From the NCBI RefSeq assembly GCF_021018805.1, contig NC_086248.1, positions 53,201,485 through 53,265,484 of the forward strand: a DNA stretch of 64,000 nt, in the 5' to 3' direction. The translations under genes and the position numbers were made by a program. The DNA is from Prinia subflava (lineage: Eukaryota; Chordata; Aves; Passeriformes; Cisticolidae). Below, one piece after another: positions 40,701-55,700 of the stretch (within the stretch, counting starts at the first letter, position 1; every line of letters starts with the position of its first letter). The notes beneath the pieces were generated by a model, which searched no databases, was not told the origin of the DNA, and saw only the letters and a list, made by a program, of their open reading frames with translations.

Positions 40701-43700
40701 GAGATCATACAGCATCCGTCAGCAAGGGGAAATCCTTGCCCAGCTACAACCGAGAGCAGAAAATGTATTGTACAAAGAAAGAGATGTCAGAAGGAAGGAA
40801 AAGGTACCAAGCTATCATCATCATAATATGAGATTGATATTGTGTTTATTTAATAATTGACACCTGAATTCTTAGGCCTCAATGTCAGGCTTCACCAAAG
40901 CTGCCACTGATGTGGTGGTTTTCGGGCTGGAGAGAATTGTGCTTTTGCCTGCAGTAAATAAAATCCTAACACTGCTCAAATAATGTGCTTTGTGTGATCT
41001 AGAGAAGACAAGGTGGGCTGGAAGGGAAGGCACTTTGTCTCCCAATTCTGTCTGCTGTAAGAGTTGCCAAGATGAAATGTTTCATTGTAGAGCTTAGAAC
41101 AAAAAGATCCATCATAAAACATGTTGTGCTGGGTGTTGTCTGTTGGGTATTAGACAGCCAAGTTTCATGCTTTAACAGAGGGATTCCTTCAAACAAATTC
41201 CTATTTCATGCTTCCCTACAGTAAGATTTTAACTCTTGTAAATGCAGTGCTATGGCCTCTCTCCCAGCCTGAACTCTTTCTGCTAGCTCTGGCTAGTAGA
41301 ACAGCACAGCCTGATCCTGCCATCTGCATCTGGGTTGTTGAGTTCCAGCATGGGAGAAAGACCACAGCGTTGCATGGCAGACAAGGCAAACTCCACCTGG
41401 TTTCACCAAAGAAGCAAGACTGACAGAACTGTCCCTCCATGCAAAGCAGCTTGTTGGACATACTCTCCAGCGTGGCAGTGAGGGAATGGCATCACACGTG
41501 TTAAGACTGGGAGATGCTTAAGAAGTCTATGAAATAACAATTTACACAAATTCCACCCAGTAGATACTGCTGTTTGACTATTCTCCCCTTCTTGCAGAGG
41601 GGAAGTTACTTGATCTGTTCTCAGTGAAGTTACTCTGGTTGACATAGGAGAAACTATGGAATATTTCCTTGTCTCCATTCCTCCTATTTTCTCTGTTCTT
41701 CCCATTTCCCCATCTCATCTATTTCACTTTCCTCCCACCCCTTCTGAGGTTGAGTGGAAGAGGTGGAGCAGCTTCCCCTCCATGTGAACATCTGTGAGGC
41801 AGCAGCAGCTGCTGGTACCAACTAATAACCCCCTGTTCCACTGTTAAATGATGGCCAGGGTTGCTGCAGATGACTTATGGAAACGCTCAAGGGGCTTGGA
41901 TCTTGTAACCTTTTTGAAGGTTAGCTCATTCCCTGGGGATGTACCTCATGAGAAGGACAATAATGTCATTAGAGAGTCCAAATGAGGGCTACAAAGATGG
42001 TGAAGGGCCTTGAGGGGAAGTTGTATGGGGAGCAGCTGAGGTCACTTGATCTGCTCAGCCTGGAGAAGGGGAAATTGAGGGGAGACCTCATTGCTGTCTA
42101 CAACATCCTTGTGAAGGGAAGGGGCAGACTCTGATCTCTTCTCTGTGCTGAACAGTGACAGGATCAAAGGGAATGGCCTGAAATTGTGTCTGGGGAGGTT
42201 TAGGTTGGATATCAGGGAAAGGTTCTTCACCCAGAGGGTGACTGGAACAGGCTCTCCAGGGAAGTGGTCACAGCAGCAAGCCTGACAGAATTCAAGAAGC
42301 ATTTGGACAGTGCTTTCAGGCACATGGTGTGACTGTTGGGGGTGTGCTGTGCAGGGCCAGAAGCTGGACTTGATGATCCTTGAGGGTCCCTTCCAGCCCA
42401 GCGTATTCTCCAATTCTGTGATTCTATGGTTAGGAGGATCTTATGGACCAGATAGCTATGGGTGACCAAGAACTGGGTAGATCAGTAGATGTACTGATCT
42501 ACAGTACAGTACATACTGTAAGGGCGTAGATGTTACTTCCTCCTCTTTGTGTATACCTCCTGAAGAGGCAGAGAGGTGTACCTGCATCAAGGTCACAGTC
42601 AAAACAACCTATTCACAGATTCCCTTTAGAAATCCTACAGATTTCTATGTTCAAAATTTCCATGCTTGCTTCTGTTCCTACACAGTGGCACTACTTGAAA
42701 CAGCCTCTCATTAGCCTGCTGTAACTGAGGAAAGAGTCCATTGTATTTTCCCTACCAAAGCCTAATCTTGACAGAGATGAAAATATAGGACTAAACTGTA
42801 ATTTTTGACTATGAAACTGGGTTTTTGAGGCGTTGACTTTGTGTGTTTGCTTATAGCAATTTGGCAAACACTTCAGATTGGACAAGACATTTCTCTTTGA
42901 GAAATGCCTGCTGTTCCTGCGTAATAAGAACTTTAGAAGAAACTACTCACGTATTTTGCTATCCATTCTTATTTTATGGGATTTGAGCCAAACCATACTT
43001 GAAAAATACTGTGCACCACAAGAATTCGTTCACAATCATGAATCTTTTTCTTTCCTTCTTTTCTCAATATGCATAAAGGTGGGCTTTTTTCCTTCTTTTG
43101 AGCAAATCACAGTCTATATTCTAGCCTGTTTTATGCTCAGTAGAAAATTCCTTCAAAAGAGGAACCTGTGTTCCCACTCTGTCTGTGCCCTTGGGATTTG
43201 TATGCCTGCGTTTGAGAGCTTTTATTCTTTTTTTGTTCTGACATTCACCTTCTCAGTATTCACAGAAGTCTTTCCCATTCATATTCATCTCTTCAGGGAG
43301 ATGAACTTATTTTATGTTTTTTTAAGGAATACAATTCTTAATAAAACTGAGGAATATCACATGTGAAACATCAGGTTAAAAGAGTTTCAAGGGATGAATT
43401 ATGGTGACAAGCTAGGAAGGTAAGAATTAAGCTATAAGTTTTCCTTTTATTCCTACTGAAATGGGGAAACAAAGCTTTCCAACTTAATCTCGAGGCAACA
43501 TATCTTCTCTACTGCTACTGTCCCTTATTGCACAAAAAGAAACTTCTATTCCCCTTTGAACAATAGAATAATTACCCAGGAATGCAAGCCAGGCTCTGTT
43601 CTTAAGGCTGGCTGTGCCCTGTCAGTGAGTGCACAAGGAGGTGACAACAGAAACACTTGAAAGGAAAGGGAAAGTCAGTAAGTTTGTATTTACTGTTGAG

Positions 43701-46700
43701 AAATATTGCAAAGGGTCTTTCTTACAACTCCCTGTGGCCACTCAGGCATTGCTTTAGAGTTGAACTTCCGTGGCACTGGCTTTTGAAGTGTTGCAGCAGA
43801 CTCGGCAGTGACCATCAGTGCTGCTAATCTTTTCTCCACGACCATGAAGAGCGGGTCAGCTCGGTCACTCTCAGCCATTTCCATGTTGGATAGATGTCTG
43901 TGGCTGAGGGATTTAGGGCAAAGACCACTTGATGACGGGGTGTGCTCGTCACAGATGCCTCAATGACTTTGCTCGAGACGTTGAGGTCAGCAACAGGATG
44001 TTACTCAGTGAAGGCGCTGCTATCGCTCAGCACCAAAGGACATGCCTCTGGAACAACCACACAAAACGAGATAAAGCAGATGAAGAGGACTTTTTTTCTT
44101 TGTTTGATTCCATCTGCTGGCATGTCATTGAAGCTGATGAGATGTCTTGCAACCCTTTTTTTCCCCTCACTGGATATGCAATGATGTTTTACTGTGAGAA
44201 GATGCTATTATTTTCAGAATGGATGCAAACAAATGGGAATAATGAGGATATAAATAACTCAATTAGCCTAAAAGGTTCTTTTTACTTATTGTAGCACTAA
44301 ATTGGTTGATGCCAGTGTGATCTGACACGGTAATTCCCATGTGTTTCACATACTCCTTTTGTAGTTCAGGCCCATCCAAACCTCACTGCAATTTATTTCA
44401 TCATTCTCCTCTTTTAGTCTCATGATGGTGTGTTCCTTTTAGTCTGCATGACTATATGATATTAAGTTCCATTTTTTTCTTTTTCCTTTCTTTCCCTCAC
44501 ATTTTTTGTTTTGTTCACCCAATACAGTATACTGTAACTTTTACCTTCTCACACTGAACACATTCTTGGCTCTTACCCTTCACTGACAGATAAAAATTGA
44601 GACACGTTTCTTTAGCCATGTCCGTTAATAGCAAATGGCAAATAGATGTACTGGAAAAGTAAAACTTTCAGAGCTCCTCAAACACTGCAAAGTATCCATC
44701 AATATTATTTTTTTGCCTTAATAAATGTGCTCTGGCTTAACACAAGTCCCTTTGGACTGCTGTCTGCAAATGTATGAGATTGACTTTTATTGGACGAAAG
44801 ACAAATACACTGAAATTCCAATATTATGCATACAAAAGTATTTGTGGGAAAGGAATTGCATGTTTTCATGACTAATTCTGCCAAGAAGAGAATATTCACC
44901 ATATGACTTTTTGTTGAGTCCCAACTAAACCCCCCCAGAGATCAGACAATTTCATGTACTTTCAGAGAATCTGTTTTCATCAGTTTGAAGAGAATAAAAG
45001 CCCTCACCAAAATTAGTATCAGTTATGAACAAGGAAGACACCTTAGAAATCTGGGTATTATGCAAGCCAATAGATAGATGACATTGGTTACACAGCTGCA
45101 TCATTGTAAGCAAATAAATACATTTCAATTGTTTCTTGTTCTTATATTGAATGTTTGCATGCTGGTGGTGTTCAGATGTTCAGAGGACAGAAGCAATATT
45201 AATTTGTGTCCCATTCTGTGCAAATACAGACCAAGGAAAGTGCCTGTTCCTGACAGGCAAAATTTCAAGCATTAGACATGAAGACGTGGGTGGGTGAATG
45301 TAGAATAGCATGCTTCTTTTTCTCTGTGGAATATAGCAAGTGTCATCTTGTACAGTCTGAAAGCAGGATACTGCTATGAGAGGAAGAGGGATAATTTTAG
45401 TCAAAATTCAAAAGACTATAACTTCCTGGAGGTGAGGTAGCTTGTCAGTTAATGGTTTAAGCTCTAAGGAGAATAGAGATACCATGCTATGATTTTCTTT
45501 TTTTAAGTTTACAGCAGGAGTAAGAGAGAGAGAAATGCCTTTGAGAAGAGGAGATGAATTCTAGATGCAGACTGGTGAACAGAAGGGAACTAAGGGAACA
45601 GGATTTGTTGCTAAGGAGTTTTAATGAGGAAATATATAAATTTTGGATAAACAAATTAAAATAACTCCTACACTGTACAGCATACCTGTGAATATAAAAC
45701 TGCAGGTTTCAGTAAATAGCCTAGAGAACTGAGACTCAGCTCATTTCTGTTATTTGTTCTTCCACCTCTTACAGGTCCACATAATACTTCCAAACATACT
45801 AATCAGATCATGTCTCAAGAAGTCTTCAATTGGCTGTGGTGTGAGGAGGGATCCAAGCAGGATGAGTGTATTTCAGGGGAACCACAGTTCAGCCACAGTA
45901 AAACAAAAATTGGACTTGAAAAATACTCATGTCCAATACTAATTTTACCTAGTCTTGGCAAAATCAGTATAGAGCAGCATTTTGTTGTGTTGATAAATGT
46001 ATAGTAATGGCTGTACCTCTTCTTATTCAAATGAATAGTCTGTCCCTATACATTCCATACTCCAAAGATAAAAATCACTTCCCAAGTCAATGGAGGTCCA
46101 TACCACTTCAGTAATTCCTCAGAGCACTACTTTTGAACAAATATTTTTCTGATAAAAAAAAAATTTAAAAAATTCGATGACAATTCTAGATATTTCTGGT
46201 ATTGAGTACTTTTACTTAATCACATTTAAGTCCTAAGCATGGCTATGTGGGAAAATAAGATGTTCCTATCACGGCCCATTCCACAAGTCACATCCTCTCA
46301 CTCATGTATAGCTCAGTGTCATTTAAAACAAGAGGGCTGGAGCATGTGAGCCGAGGAGACATCCCAGTACACAGTTCACTCGTGTAACTGTAAGAGATGG
46401 GGTGTCCTGTGTGAAGGTCACTAGTGCGGTTTTGGTTAATGACCTTACTCCATGGCTGGTCATAGGACTTCTGAAACCTCAAAATGAACACAAAGCTAAT
46501 TACTGCATCCTTGTGTTTACATATCGCATATGCCAATGGGTCCTAACTCTGGCCTTTGCGAGCCCGAGTTACTATAATTGAGGAATCTGTCTTGTGAAGA
46601 GTTTGGTTGTTTATTTTCCGTTTGTTGCTGCCAAGAGGGCTTCTCATTTCCTTTCCTTGCAAGGGTTTTGACTCTTTAACTTTAACACATTTCCAGCCTC

Positions 46701-49700
46701 CAATAGTAGGGCTGCTGAGACCAGGAATCCACTAGCTGCAACAGAAGGGAAATGGTATCCTGGGGATACCCCAAGCAAGGCAGAGCATGGCCAGCACCCA
46801 GCTGCCACTGGCTGGCAAACACGGGCACAGCCTAGAGAAGAGATCTGGGTGAATAGGCTTCAGAGGGAAAAATAGGGCCAAAATGAGTCAAAATGATTTG
46901 TGAATACAAAACAGCTAATAGCAGAGGATGTACTGACTAGAAATCAAGGGCTGAAAAGGCTGGAAAAAGCTATTTGTAACCTTGCAGCATTTTCAAGATT
47001 TGATCATAGACAGTGTTAAAAGTTTTACTAATTTACTACCTGCAAACAGAGAAATTAGAATCTGAACTAATTATTAGTAATGTTTTATTTCACTTCAAGT
47101 TATTTTTTGTGCTACTGTGAACATTAAATTCTCATCAAACTTCCCAGACAGAGACACATGAACCACACAGGCAGGTAGTACATCCATGCTGTGTGCCTCT
47201 GTGTATATGGTACTACACATGAATGCATCACCTCTGTACGCGTGCACCACACCATGGCCTCTGAACAATATACATCTTGATGAACAGGCAGGTGAAAATG
47301 ATTGTGCCCTGAGATATCAAAATTAGTTAAAGCCCTGCAGGGTGCTGGGCTGACACTGTGTCTATGCTCCTTGGAAGATATTCTCCTTTCCTTTGCTGCT
47401 AGCTCCTCTCTTGCCACATTCTGCCTCCTCCCTGTCCTGGGGAGACTGGAAGCAGTGGGGAGGTGACTCGGATGCCCTGAGGTCCTCTGGAGCAAACTAT
47501 AAAAAATGTGCTGGGCATGCTGATGATAAAAAGCATCAACCTCATACTAACAGGAATAGTGTCAAAGCTGAGACAGAAGTATGTGGTCAATTGTTCTTGT
47601 AAGGGAAGTGAATGAGAAAAAAAGCTGATTGCATTCTTTTATTAAAATGTGAACAATGTGAGAGCTGTCCTCCTCAGATCACTACACCAAATAAGGGATA
47701 GAAATTAGCTCTTTTTCTCTTCTGATCTTCCCTTTTGGTGCCTCCTTGTGCTCCAGAATTGGCTAGCTGACTATATTTTAGATGCCTGAGCTTTGTAGGA
47801 AAGACAAAGGGAATACAAGCTCCTCAAGAACCCTTCTTCCTCCCCCTTCTAAAGTATCCATCAGGTATTCATTCAGCACTAAATTTCCAGCACCTGCCTA
47901 AACTCTTCCCTCTTGAATAAAAATGCTTGGGATTGAAAGCTCCAGCTTCAGAAAGTGAAATCCACATCTGTGTCTATTCTGCAAAAGAAAAGAAGGCAGA
48001 GGTCTGCTCCTTGCCCACAAAGTCCAGGTCTACCTTTTGGCTTGCCACCAAACCAGCTGAGGCTATTCCCTCCACAGCAGCTATGACTGGGGAAGAGGGC
48101 AGGTCAAACAGTGTCCTTAAACAATCCCACCTAAGCTATGCAGACATGCAGGAGTCTGCCTAGTCTCTGATCTTCCTCCCCGGCTCAGCTGGGAACAGCT
48201 GTGGCATAACTTATTCATGGCACCTTTACCTTCAGCGAGTTCCCATTGTATCAGAGAGAGGCGCACAGGAAACTGTGACCACTCTCCCCTCTCAATGCCA
48301 CAGGGCAGAGACCATGTGCAAAAGAGCAGCATGCGGTTCTCCCTTACACCTCACGCCTTCCTTCCTCTGCCATACCAGTCTTTCTCCTCACATTGCTCTT
48401 CTATCACAACTCAAAGTTAAGGCTTCCAAAGTCCTTCCCCTAACTCCTAGTGATGTAAGGAGCTCTTTCTGAGGAAGGGACACGTTTGTCACTGCTGAAA
48501 GAGGAAATGAGGCTCTTCCAGGATGTGTACCGTAGTGATATACCCTGACAACTTCTTTTCGTTGACACCTCAGCAGATGCTGCATCAAGCTGTTTTCTCA
48601 CTTTTGGTCAATATCGCTACAAAGTAAATGTGAAGGGACATGGCTGCTGGGAGCAGGGCCCACCTGGATCTCACCACCTGGATACCTAAACCCCTCACTG
48701 TTTTGACCTGAGTGTCCTGGAAAGAGGAACAAATGCAAGAGAGAATTTTGATGGCGCATCTATCAAATTTAGTACAAGAATGCAAAACATTTGGGGTATG
48801 TGAGCTACAGAGTAAATCAGGCTGTGGATGTTTCAAGTCTAATGGCGACACATCCAGCACTGTTTAATCAGCTAAATCCTGGGCTATGGAACACTTCCAT
48901 GTATAGCAATGCTGTTGTAACACTGCAGTGATGGGCAGCATGGCACTCATTCATTATTGTGCTACAGATGCCCTTATTTTAAAGGGCCTGGTCCAAGACC
49001 CACTGAAATCCCATTGACTTAAGAGTACTGTGGATCTAATCATAAAGCAGGGATTTTCAGCATTCCTTTGTAACAAAGTGAAAACAAAGGAGCACTCTTT
49101 TGGCCGCTGTTTCTCCTCATCTCTCTGGATATTTGCCTGTTCTTCCCCACCCAGGCAGCTCTGTTTGTTTTTCCCCACCCAGGTCTCTGCATCTCCAGTC
49201 TCATTGTCTCTTCTCAGCTCACTCTGCCTGCCAGCTCTGACACCTGATGTAGCCTTTGGTCTGCCTCGGCTGCCACCTCCCAGCTCTCTTTCACCTTCAT
49301 AACTCTGAAAAGGGTATGAAGTTATGAAGTTAAGCACTTGCTGCCATAACCTTATGTTATAAAGGTCCAAGAAAGCTTCAGAACATTCCCAATGAGATGA
49401 TAACATCCAGTGTTATTCTCAAAGATCCTAAAGATCGGGAGAGAGGTTGTGGGAACCTCTATGGAAGATTTTTAGAGGAGGTTAGACAAACAATCATCAG
49501 AGGCAGCCTAAGTATAGCAGCTCAGATTCATAGAAAAGTAAGGGACTAGATAATTCTTTGAGAAGCATTTATAAAATGGCTACAAAATTTCCACAACACT
49601 TTCTCTTGCCTGCTGCCTTCTGCAAAACTCCCACAAAAAACCAGCATACTGCCCATCTACAGAGCACAAATCCAAGTATCTCTGTCCACTGACATCAGTG

Positions 49701-52700
49701 TAAGGCCTCCTGCTGTCATTTACCAAGCTCAGACTTTTATTTTGGCCTGAGTCAAAGAACTGAAATCAACTTTTCATTCTTTTTGTCCAGTTTAGTAATT
49801 TGTATGGCAGAGATATCTGTTCATGTTTCTCTTTGCATTCACCAGCTTTGCATAATTGTTACAGGAAGAGGACAGGGCTGGATTTTCTTGCTAATTTACC
49901 AGACATATAAGGTAGCATCTCTCTGTCAATGAAAATGTGTCTACTTTAAGAACCGATGCAGATATGATCCATGAGGGGCATATTGCTGTATGATTAGGCC
50001 TGGAAAAAAATAATATAAGGACAGATGCAAACAAATATTATTTTTCAATAATTTCTGTTGAAGCAAATTTGCAGCGACAAAAAAATATTGGAAGAAAAAT
50101 GTCAATGTTCTTCATTCAAAAATGTGATGGCCATGAAAAATTCAGAAAAAGCATTTTCTAAATTTTCTAATTTTGGTTCCTTTAAATTCAAAATGGTAGC
50201 AAAAGAATTAACTGGTGTTCCATGAGTTAAATGTATACAGCTGACAGTAAGGTTAGAATTTGACAACTAACTGTGGGGATTTTCTATTGTTGTTTTGTTT
50301 TACACGCAAAATGACCTAGTAATGAAATTTCTCAATTATAATGTAATCCTCCCCAATATCTACAGCAAACAGTAGCCCCAGTGTAAAGATTTACAGCTAC
50401 AGTTATGTCTCTGCTTTGTTCTTGAGCGTGTATTTACTTCTGCCCATTTGCTTTCTGAAATTCTCTCTCATTTGTCATCTGAAGATCTCCATTTAAAAGG
50501 AAAACAGGCTTCAGACATGAAACACAGCTACATTCCTGAAACATGAGATGAACAACCTTTAATTCATGCAACCTTTCATTTACAGTAATGTTTAATGGAT
50601 GGGCTGGTTTCATTATGGACAATGCCTCTCCCTGTCATTAGCCTGCAGAAAGGTCTAAAACTCTTAAACATTTAAAGGAGCTCCATTTCAGGCTCTGTAT
50701 TCCCTCCTCCCTCCCTCCCCCACTCCCCACCACCCCTTGTGACTGCCCTTTTTCTAAGTGCATAATCTAAATGCTGTACTCTGCAAAATGCACTTATTGC
50801 TGTCTTCAAGCTTCGAAGAACCCTTCTGAACACTTTTTATACAAAACCTAACAAGGTCAAAGTTGGAAAAATCTCAGCTGGTGGACTTGGATCCCATGAG
50901 CTAGAGACCATTTATAATTAATATTAATGAATGGCAGATGACAGATGTTTATTGCCTAAGCAGAAATGTGCATTGCTAAACCAGAAGGACTTAGTTTAAA
51001 TCCAGAGGAACTGACTTTATTTTTTGTACGGATGTGGGGTGGTGGTGGGGAATGCCAGTGGGTGATCCAGCCCCTACTACCTTTAAGCATGAGTATGGAA
51101 ACAGTAATTCTGTAAAAAAGAATCCTGAGCTCTCTATTTGAAGTACGACATTTGGTCCTTCTAAACATTAACTGAGGTAAGGAGGACTCTCTGTGCACTC
51201 TGACAGCTCTGATTTGCAGCAGTAGCAGGGTTTATCCATAGAGCCCATATACATCCAACCAAAATTAAGGAACTCATCTCTCTTTTACGCTTGTGTAACC
51301 TGAGGAAGTCATATAAAGATGGTATTATAAAGAAAAAAGTCTTTGTCACTGAAACAAAGGATTGCATTCCCAGACACAGTATATTTTTTTGTTGCTGGAT
51401 ATTTTTTTCCCACAGTGGTTTTAAATTAAACTAAATCTATGATGCATAAATCTCTCAAGTTTAAATGTGACAAATCGAAGATATAACATGGAGATGGAAG
51501 ACTCTTGCCTCTGTAAATACCTGTGAATACTTAAGGCTGATGGAATCTCTGGTTTCTATCTGAAAGAAACTCTTTCACAGCACATAAATTAACTTCCTGG
51601 ACACAGAGACATCTTGGGTAACATATTCAAAAGTACAAGAACAATTTTAAGTAACTTCTTAGAGTTTCTGGTTGAGTTTGGAGTAGGAATCTGTTTGTTC
51701 TGAATCTTTTGGACAAGGTATCCTGCTCCTTATAGTATCTTGCCACAGTATGTGTGCACCAAGTATTTGCTGTTTTCTTGCCTCTGAGATTTCTACACTT
51801 CTGTATTACACTGTCGGTAAACTGTTTCTGAGTATGCCATTCCAGACCCCTGCAAAAATATTATTTGGTTTAATGGCTACAGGGTTGGTCTCAGGTCTTA
51901 TTAAAGAGTGCCAAAGGTGTTGCTAACAAAAGCAGGTGGTGCTCAAATCTGTAGAAATAGTGAGCAGTTTCTGGTTTTGGCTAAAGCAGAAGTTCTTGGA
52001 GAAGGCAAGAAAATAATTCATTACTCAGTTTGAAAGAGAAGCATGAATCTATTTGGGGACTAGTGTACAGTGGGCTTCTCCAGCTGGAGGCAGGAGACAG
52101 CTGGAGAGAGAGGCTGCTGATCCCTGTAGTCCCATTTTTTCCCAGAGAGGCTAGAGAGGATCCTGACTTGTTGCAATACATCGTTGTACTGAAAATATCA
52201 CTTGCTGAACTTTTGCATCAGGTTCCTTAGAACCTTTCTGGCATTCCAACAGTTCAGCTCCTGTAACCAGCCCTGCTATATGGGCTGCACACACACCACA
52301 GGAACACCTAGGGGTGTTACCATTTTACCAACACTGCTGTAACATCCTTAAGGCACCAGCCAAGTAGAAAAATACAACATGCAAATTGTGCTGAACAGCC
52401 GTTGTGCACTGCTGGCAGGATCTGTGTGAGACAGGACACAGGGCAGATCTCCTGGTAGAGGTGGATGAGGGGTTGCAGATCTTCTTTTGAATTTGGGGGT
52501 GCCCTGTCATGAGAGGCTGCTTTTTCATCTCAGTGGGGGCTGCATCTCCTCCAGCCTCGCCTGCATCCATCTCAAGAGCATAGCAGTCAGTTTGTGAAGT
52601 ACCCTAAGTGAAGTGGGCTCTGGTGATGCACTGTCACATGGCAAAATCATTCTTCACATTCCACTTCCAGCTACTCATAAAGTTGGCTGCTCACTTCAGT

Positions 52701-55700
52701 GTGCAAAGCTGTGTTACTACAAAAAGCTCTAAATGCACAGTTCATCCTCAGAGGGATTTAAAAAGAATAAACTTATCACATTCTTGGGGAAGAGAAAAAA
52801 ATAAAAGAAGGCAAGACAGCCTGGATAAAATTCACATGGACAATTCCTATCTGTGATTCATGTTAAATTGAAGACTTAAGGGCAATGTTAAAATATTTGC
52901 ATTCCTTTTGTGCATATCCACCATGACCCCTACTTAGAAATCTACTTTTTTAATATTTTATAAGCATGATTTTGCAAAAAAATTGGAAAATACCAGATTA
53001 CCAGAGTCATCACATTTCCCAGAAACTTGCTGATTTCAATGAAGTCCCAGTGAAAAGTAGGCAGCTTTTTGAAACAACCTTGCCTTTGTGTTAGGTTTCT
53101 GCCTAGTATCCTTCCAGCCTGTCCATTGGGTAAGCCTCTGGCAACACTCGTGGCAGGCTGACAAACACTCAACAGCCTGAAAACCTGAGATCCCTTTGGC
53201 AACTTGGCCCAAGATTCCCAAGCTTCCTTGGGCTAAATTCTGAATTCTTTTGGCATATGAATTCCCTGAGCCTTTTTCAGAGGCAGCCCAAGAGTCTTGT
53301 TCATTCCAATGTCCTTCTCCATAAGCTCCTCTCCACCTGGTAAACTGCCAGGTATTCTCTCCATAGGTGAGAAAAAACCTTCAGAAACATACGGAGATGG
53401 CCAAAGTTAAATCTCGTGTCACCCTTTTAGAGAGGGAACTTTTGAAGTCTCTGATCCCTATGAACTTTAGAAGCCTGACCTGTCATTTTAATCAATGTGA
53501 AAATGTATTTGGAAATATTGCCACTACTTAGAGAGGGGAGGATCAATGCTTTGGCCAGCTGAAATAGTACACACACATTGGAGACACAAAACAGAGAGAG
53601 ACAGTCAATTTTCAACACCTTGATTTGAAAAGTATCCTTGAAAGCAATTCTCCCTTCAATTACACCAAACACCAACCTTGGTGATCTCTCCCTATTTGAT
53701 CAAGTACAACACAGAGGTCAGAATCAGGCCTCTGGTGAATTTAGGTAATAACATCCTGCTCCTGTGCTGATGGTTTTGCTGAGAGGATCCATCAGGAGCT
53801 GCTGTCCCCCTGTATGTTACCTGCTGCTGACAGGCTGATCCAGCTGGCCTGGGGTGCACAGAGACTCCTGTCTACCTGTCAGCACAGGTGTCACCCCAGG
53901 CAGAAATGCAAACAAATGATGCTCAGAGTGGAGGGGACAAGTGAACCGTGCCGAGAGGGGCCAGAGGTGCATCCTGTTGACTCCTCATCTTTCTTTATCT
54001 TCCTGGCATATCAGAAAACTTAAGAAAATGTAAGGAGGGGGCTCCAAGGAGAGGGTGTAAGTGGATCTATACCATCAAATGAAATGGTGGAAGATGTCCA
54101 GGCTCCCTGGTCCTAGTGTGTAGTACCAGGGCAGGAACTGCTGGCCTGATCCAAGTGTTGGAGTCAGTATTTGCAAAATGCCTCCAGGATCTGTCCTCAG
54201 TCACCAATATAGCTCAGCTCTGAGCCATGGTCAATAACAGAGAAAGGCATTCTTCAGGATGCACCCAGACATTGGGGTCATATAAGTATCATCTGAATTA
54301 CCAGGTTCCATTGAGGCAATCAGTTTAAGTAAAGCCAGGGAAAACATCTTTTCTCACTTAGCCCTCCCTTCAGAGCACACCGAGCACAAATTTGAGTTCT
54401 AAAGAAACAAGTTTCTTTGGGGGTTTTCTCCATTTTACTATTCTACTAGAAGGAGTTTAAACATTTGCTGAGGCACTAGCATCTGTCTCTTATCATGTAT
54501 AACTTTTCTTGATTATTTCTAGAGCGGCAGACTAAACATGCAGCTCTGACATAATGCAGCATCACATTTTTATTTCTGGTTTCTTCAAAAGCCTGCACCA
54601 GCTGAAGTAAGTCTCTAAAAAGGACTATATTTATGACCTCAATCCAAGGTAAAGGAAGGGCTTGGATTATTGGTGACTAAAAGGAAAACAAGCTATTAGA
54701 GATTTCTCCCAGTATCTTGATGCTCTAACAACAGGGTAAGGGCTTTTGGTACCAATCACTATTATTCCCAGTCTTTGTACTGGTTCCTAATTCTCCTAGT
54801 TCTTAAAAGAGGCCTGTCAAGTGGATTTGGACACATAGACCTTCTAGCTTTTTTTAGTACAGCTATAAAAATCCAATCCCATTCACAAGTCACCATTAAA
54901 AGTCTCAAAGGAAGAAAATGCCAGTTTCATAAATACTAGCATGGTCTATGTCACTTCCTGTCCTAAGGAATGGGGAGTGATTTTCTGGTCTGCTGAATTG
55001 CCATTACTTTCCTGTCTTTGGAAACTCTGTTCAGACATTATAGGCTGTGGGTTCTTATAAGATGAAAACTGTTATGTAATTGCAAAATTGGTGTTGTTAG
55101 CATATTAGTCCTGATTAAAACAAGGCTGCTAACATAATTCCCTTAGTCCCAACAGACAAGCATGAAGGGAATAAATCCCACAAGCATTTGTTTGAAGAGG
55201 CAGCAGTAAATGTCTACACAAACAGCAAACAGAACTCATTATAGGAATCCTCCTTCTCTGGCTGCTTCTTTGACTGAAGGATATTCTATTTTCAGGCACT
55301 GGCAATAACTTTTCTATGGCACAGGAAAGGCACATCCAACCAGTTTCTATTGCAAGAGGTCATCACAAGCCAGGGACTTTCCATAAGCCTTGCTTATGAG
55401 CTCATGAGTGTAGAAGTGTTGTTTCCCAACCATCCACAGAAGAAATTATATCTCCTGACTTCCCATACACCTAACAGGATACAACTGTCTCCTTATCTCC
55501 TACAGCAGTGAAAAACTCAACATCTCCTCTCTTGGCATAACTAATCCGGTCAGCCTCCTCCCATTCCTCTCTGCCTGCTTTATGCAAACGGCTGTGGTGC
55601 AAGCCTGAGCTATTTCTGTATTTGGAAACAACACTCCCATTCCCGCTAATAGGCCTCTTTCAGCACTGTTCTTGCAAGGACAAGCTAGCACACACAATTT

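Noticed and set aside
42878..43366. 162-codon plus-strand open frame, rich in Phe and Leu
   Set aside because: The hydrophobic composition reflects T-rich intron sequence. No recognisable protein.
48954..49406. 150-codon minus-strand open frame in intron 4
   Set aside because: No family resemblance. An isolated frame without supporting signals.
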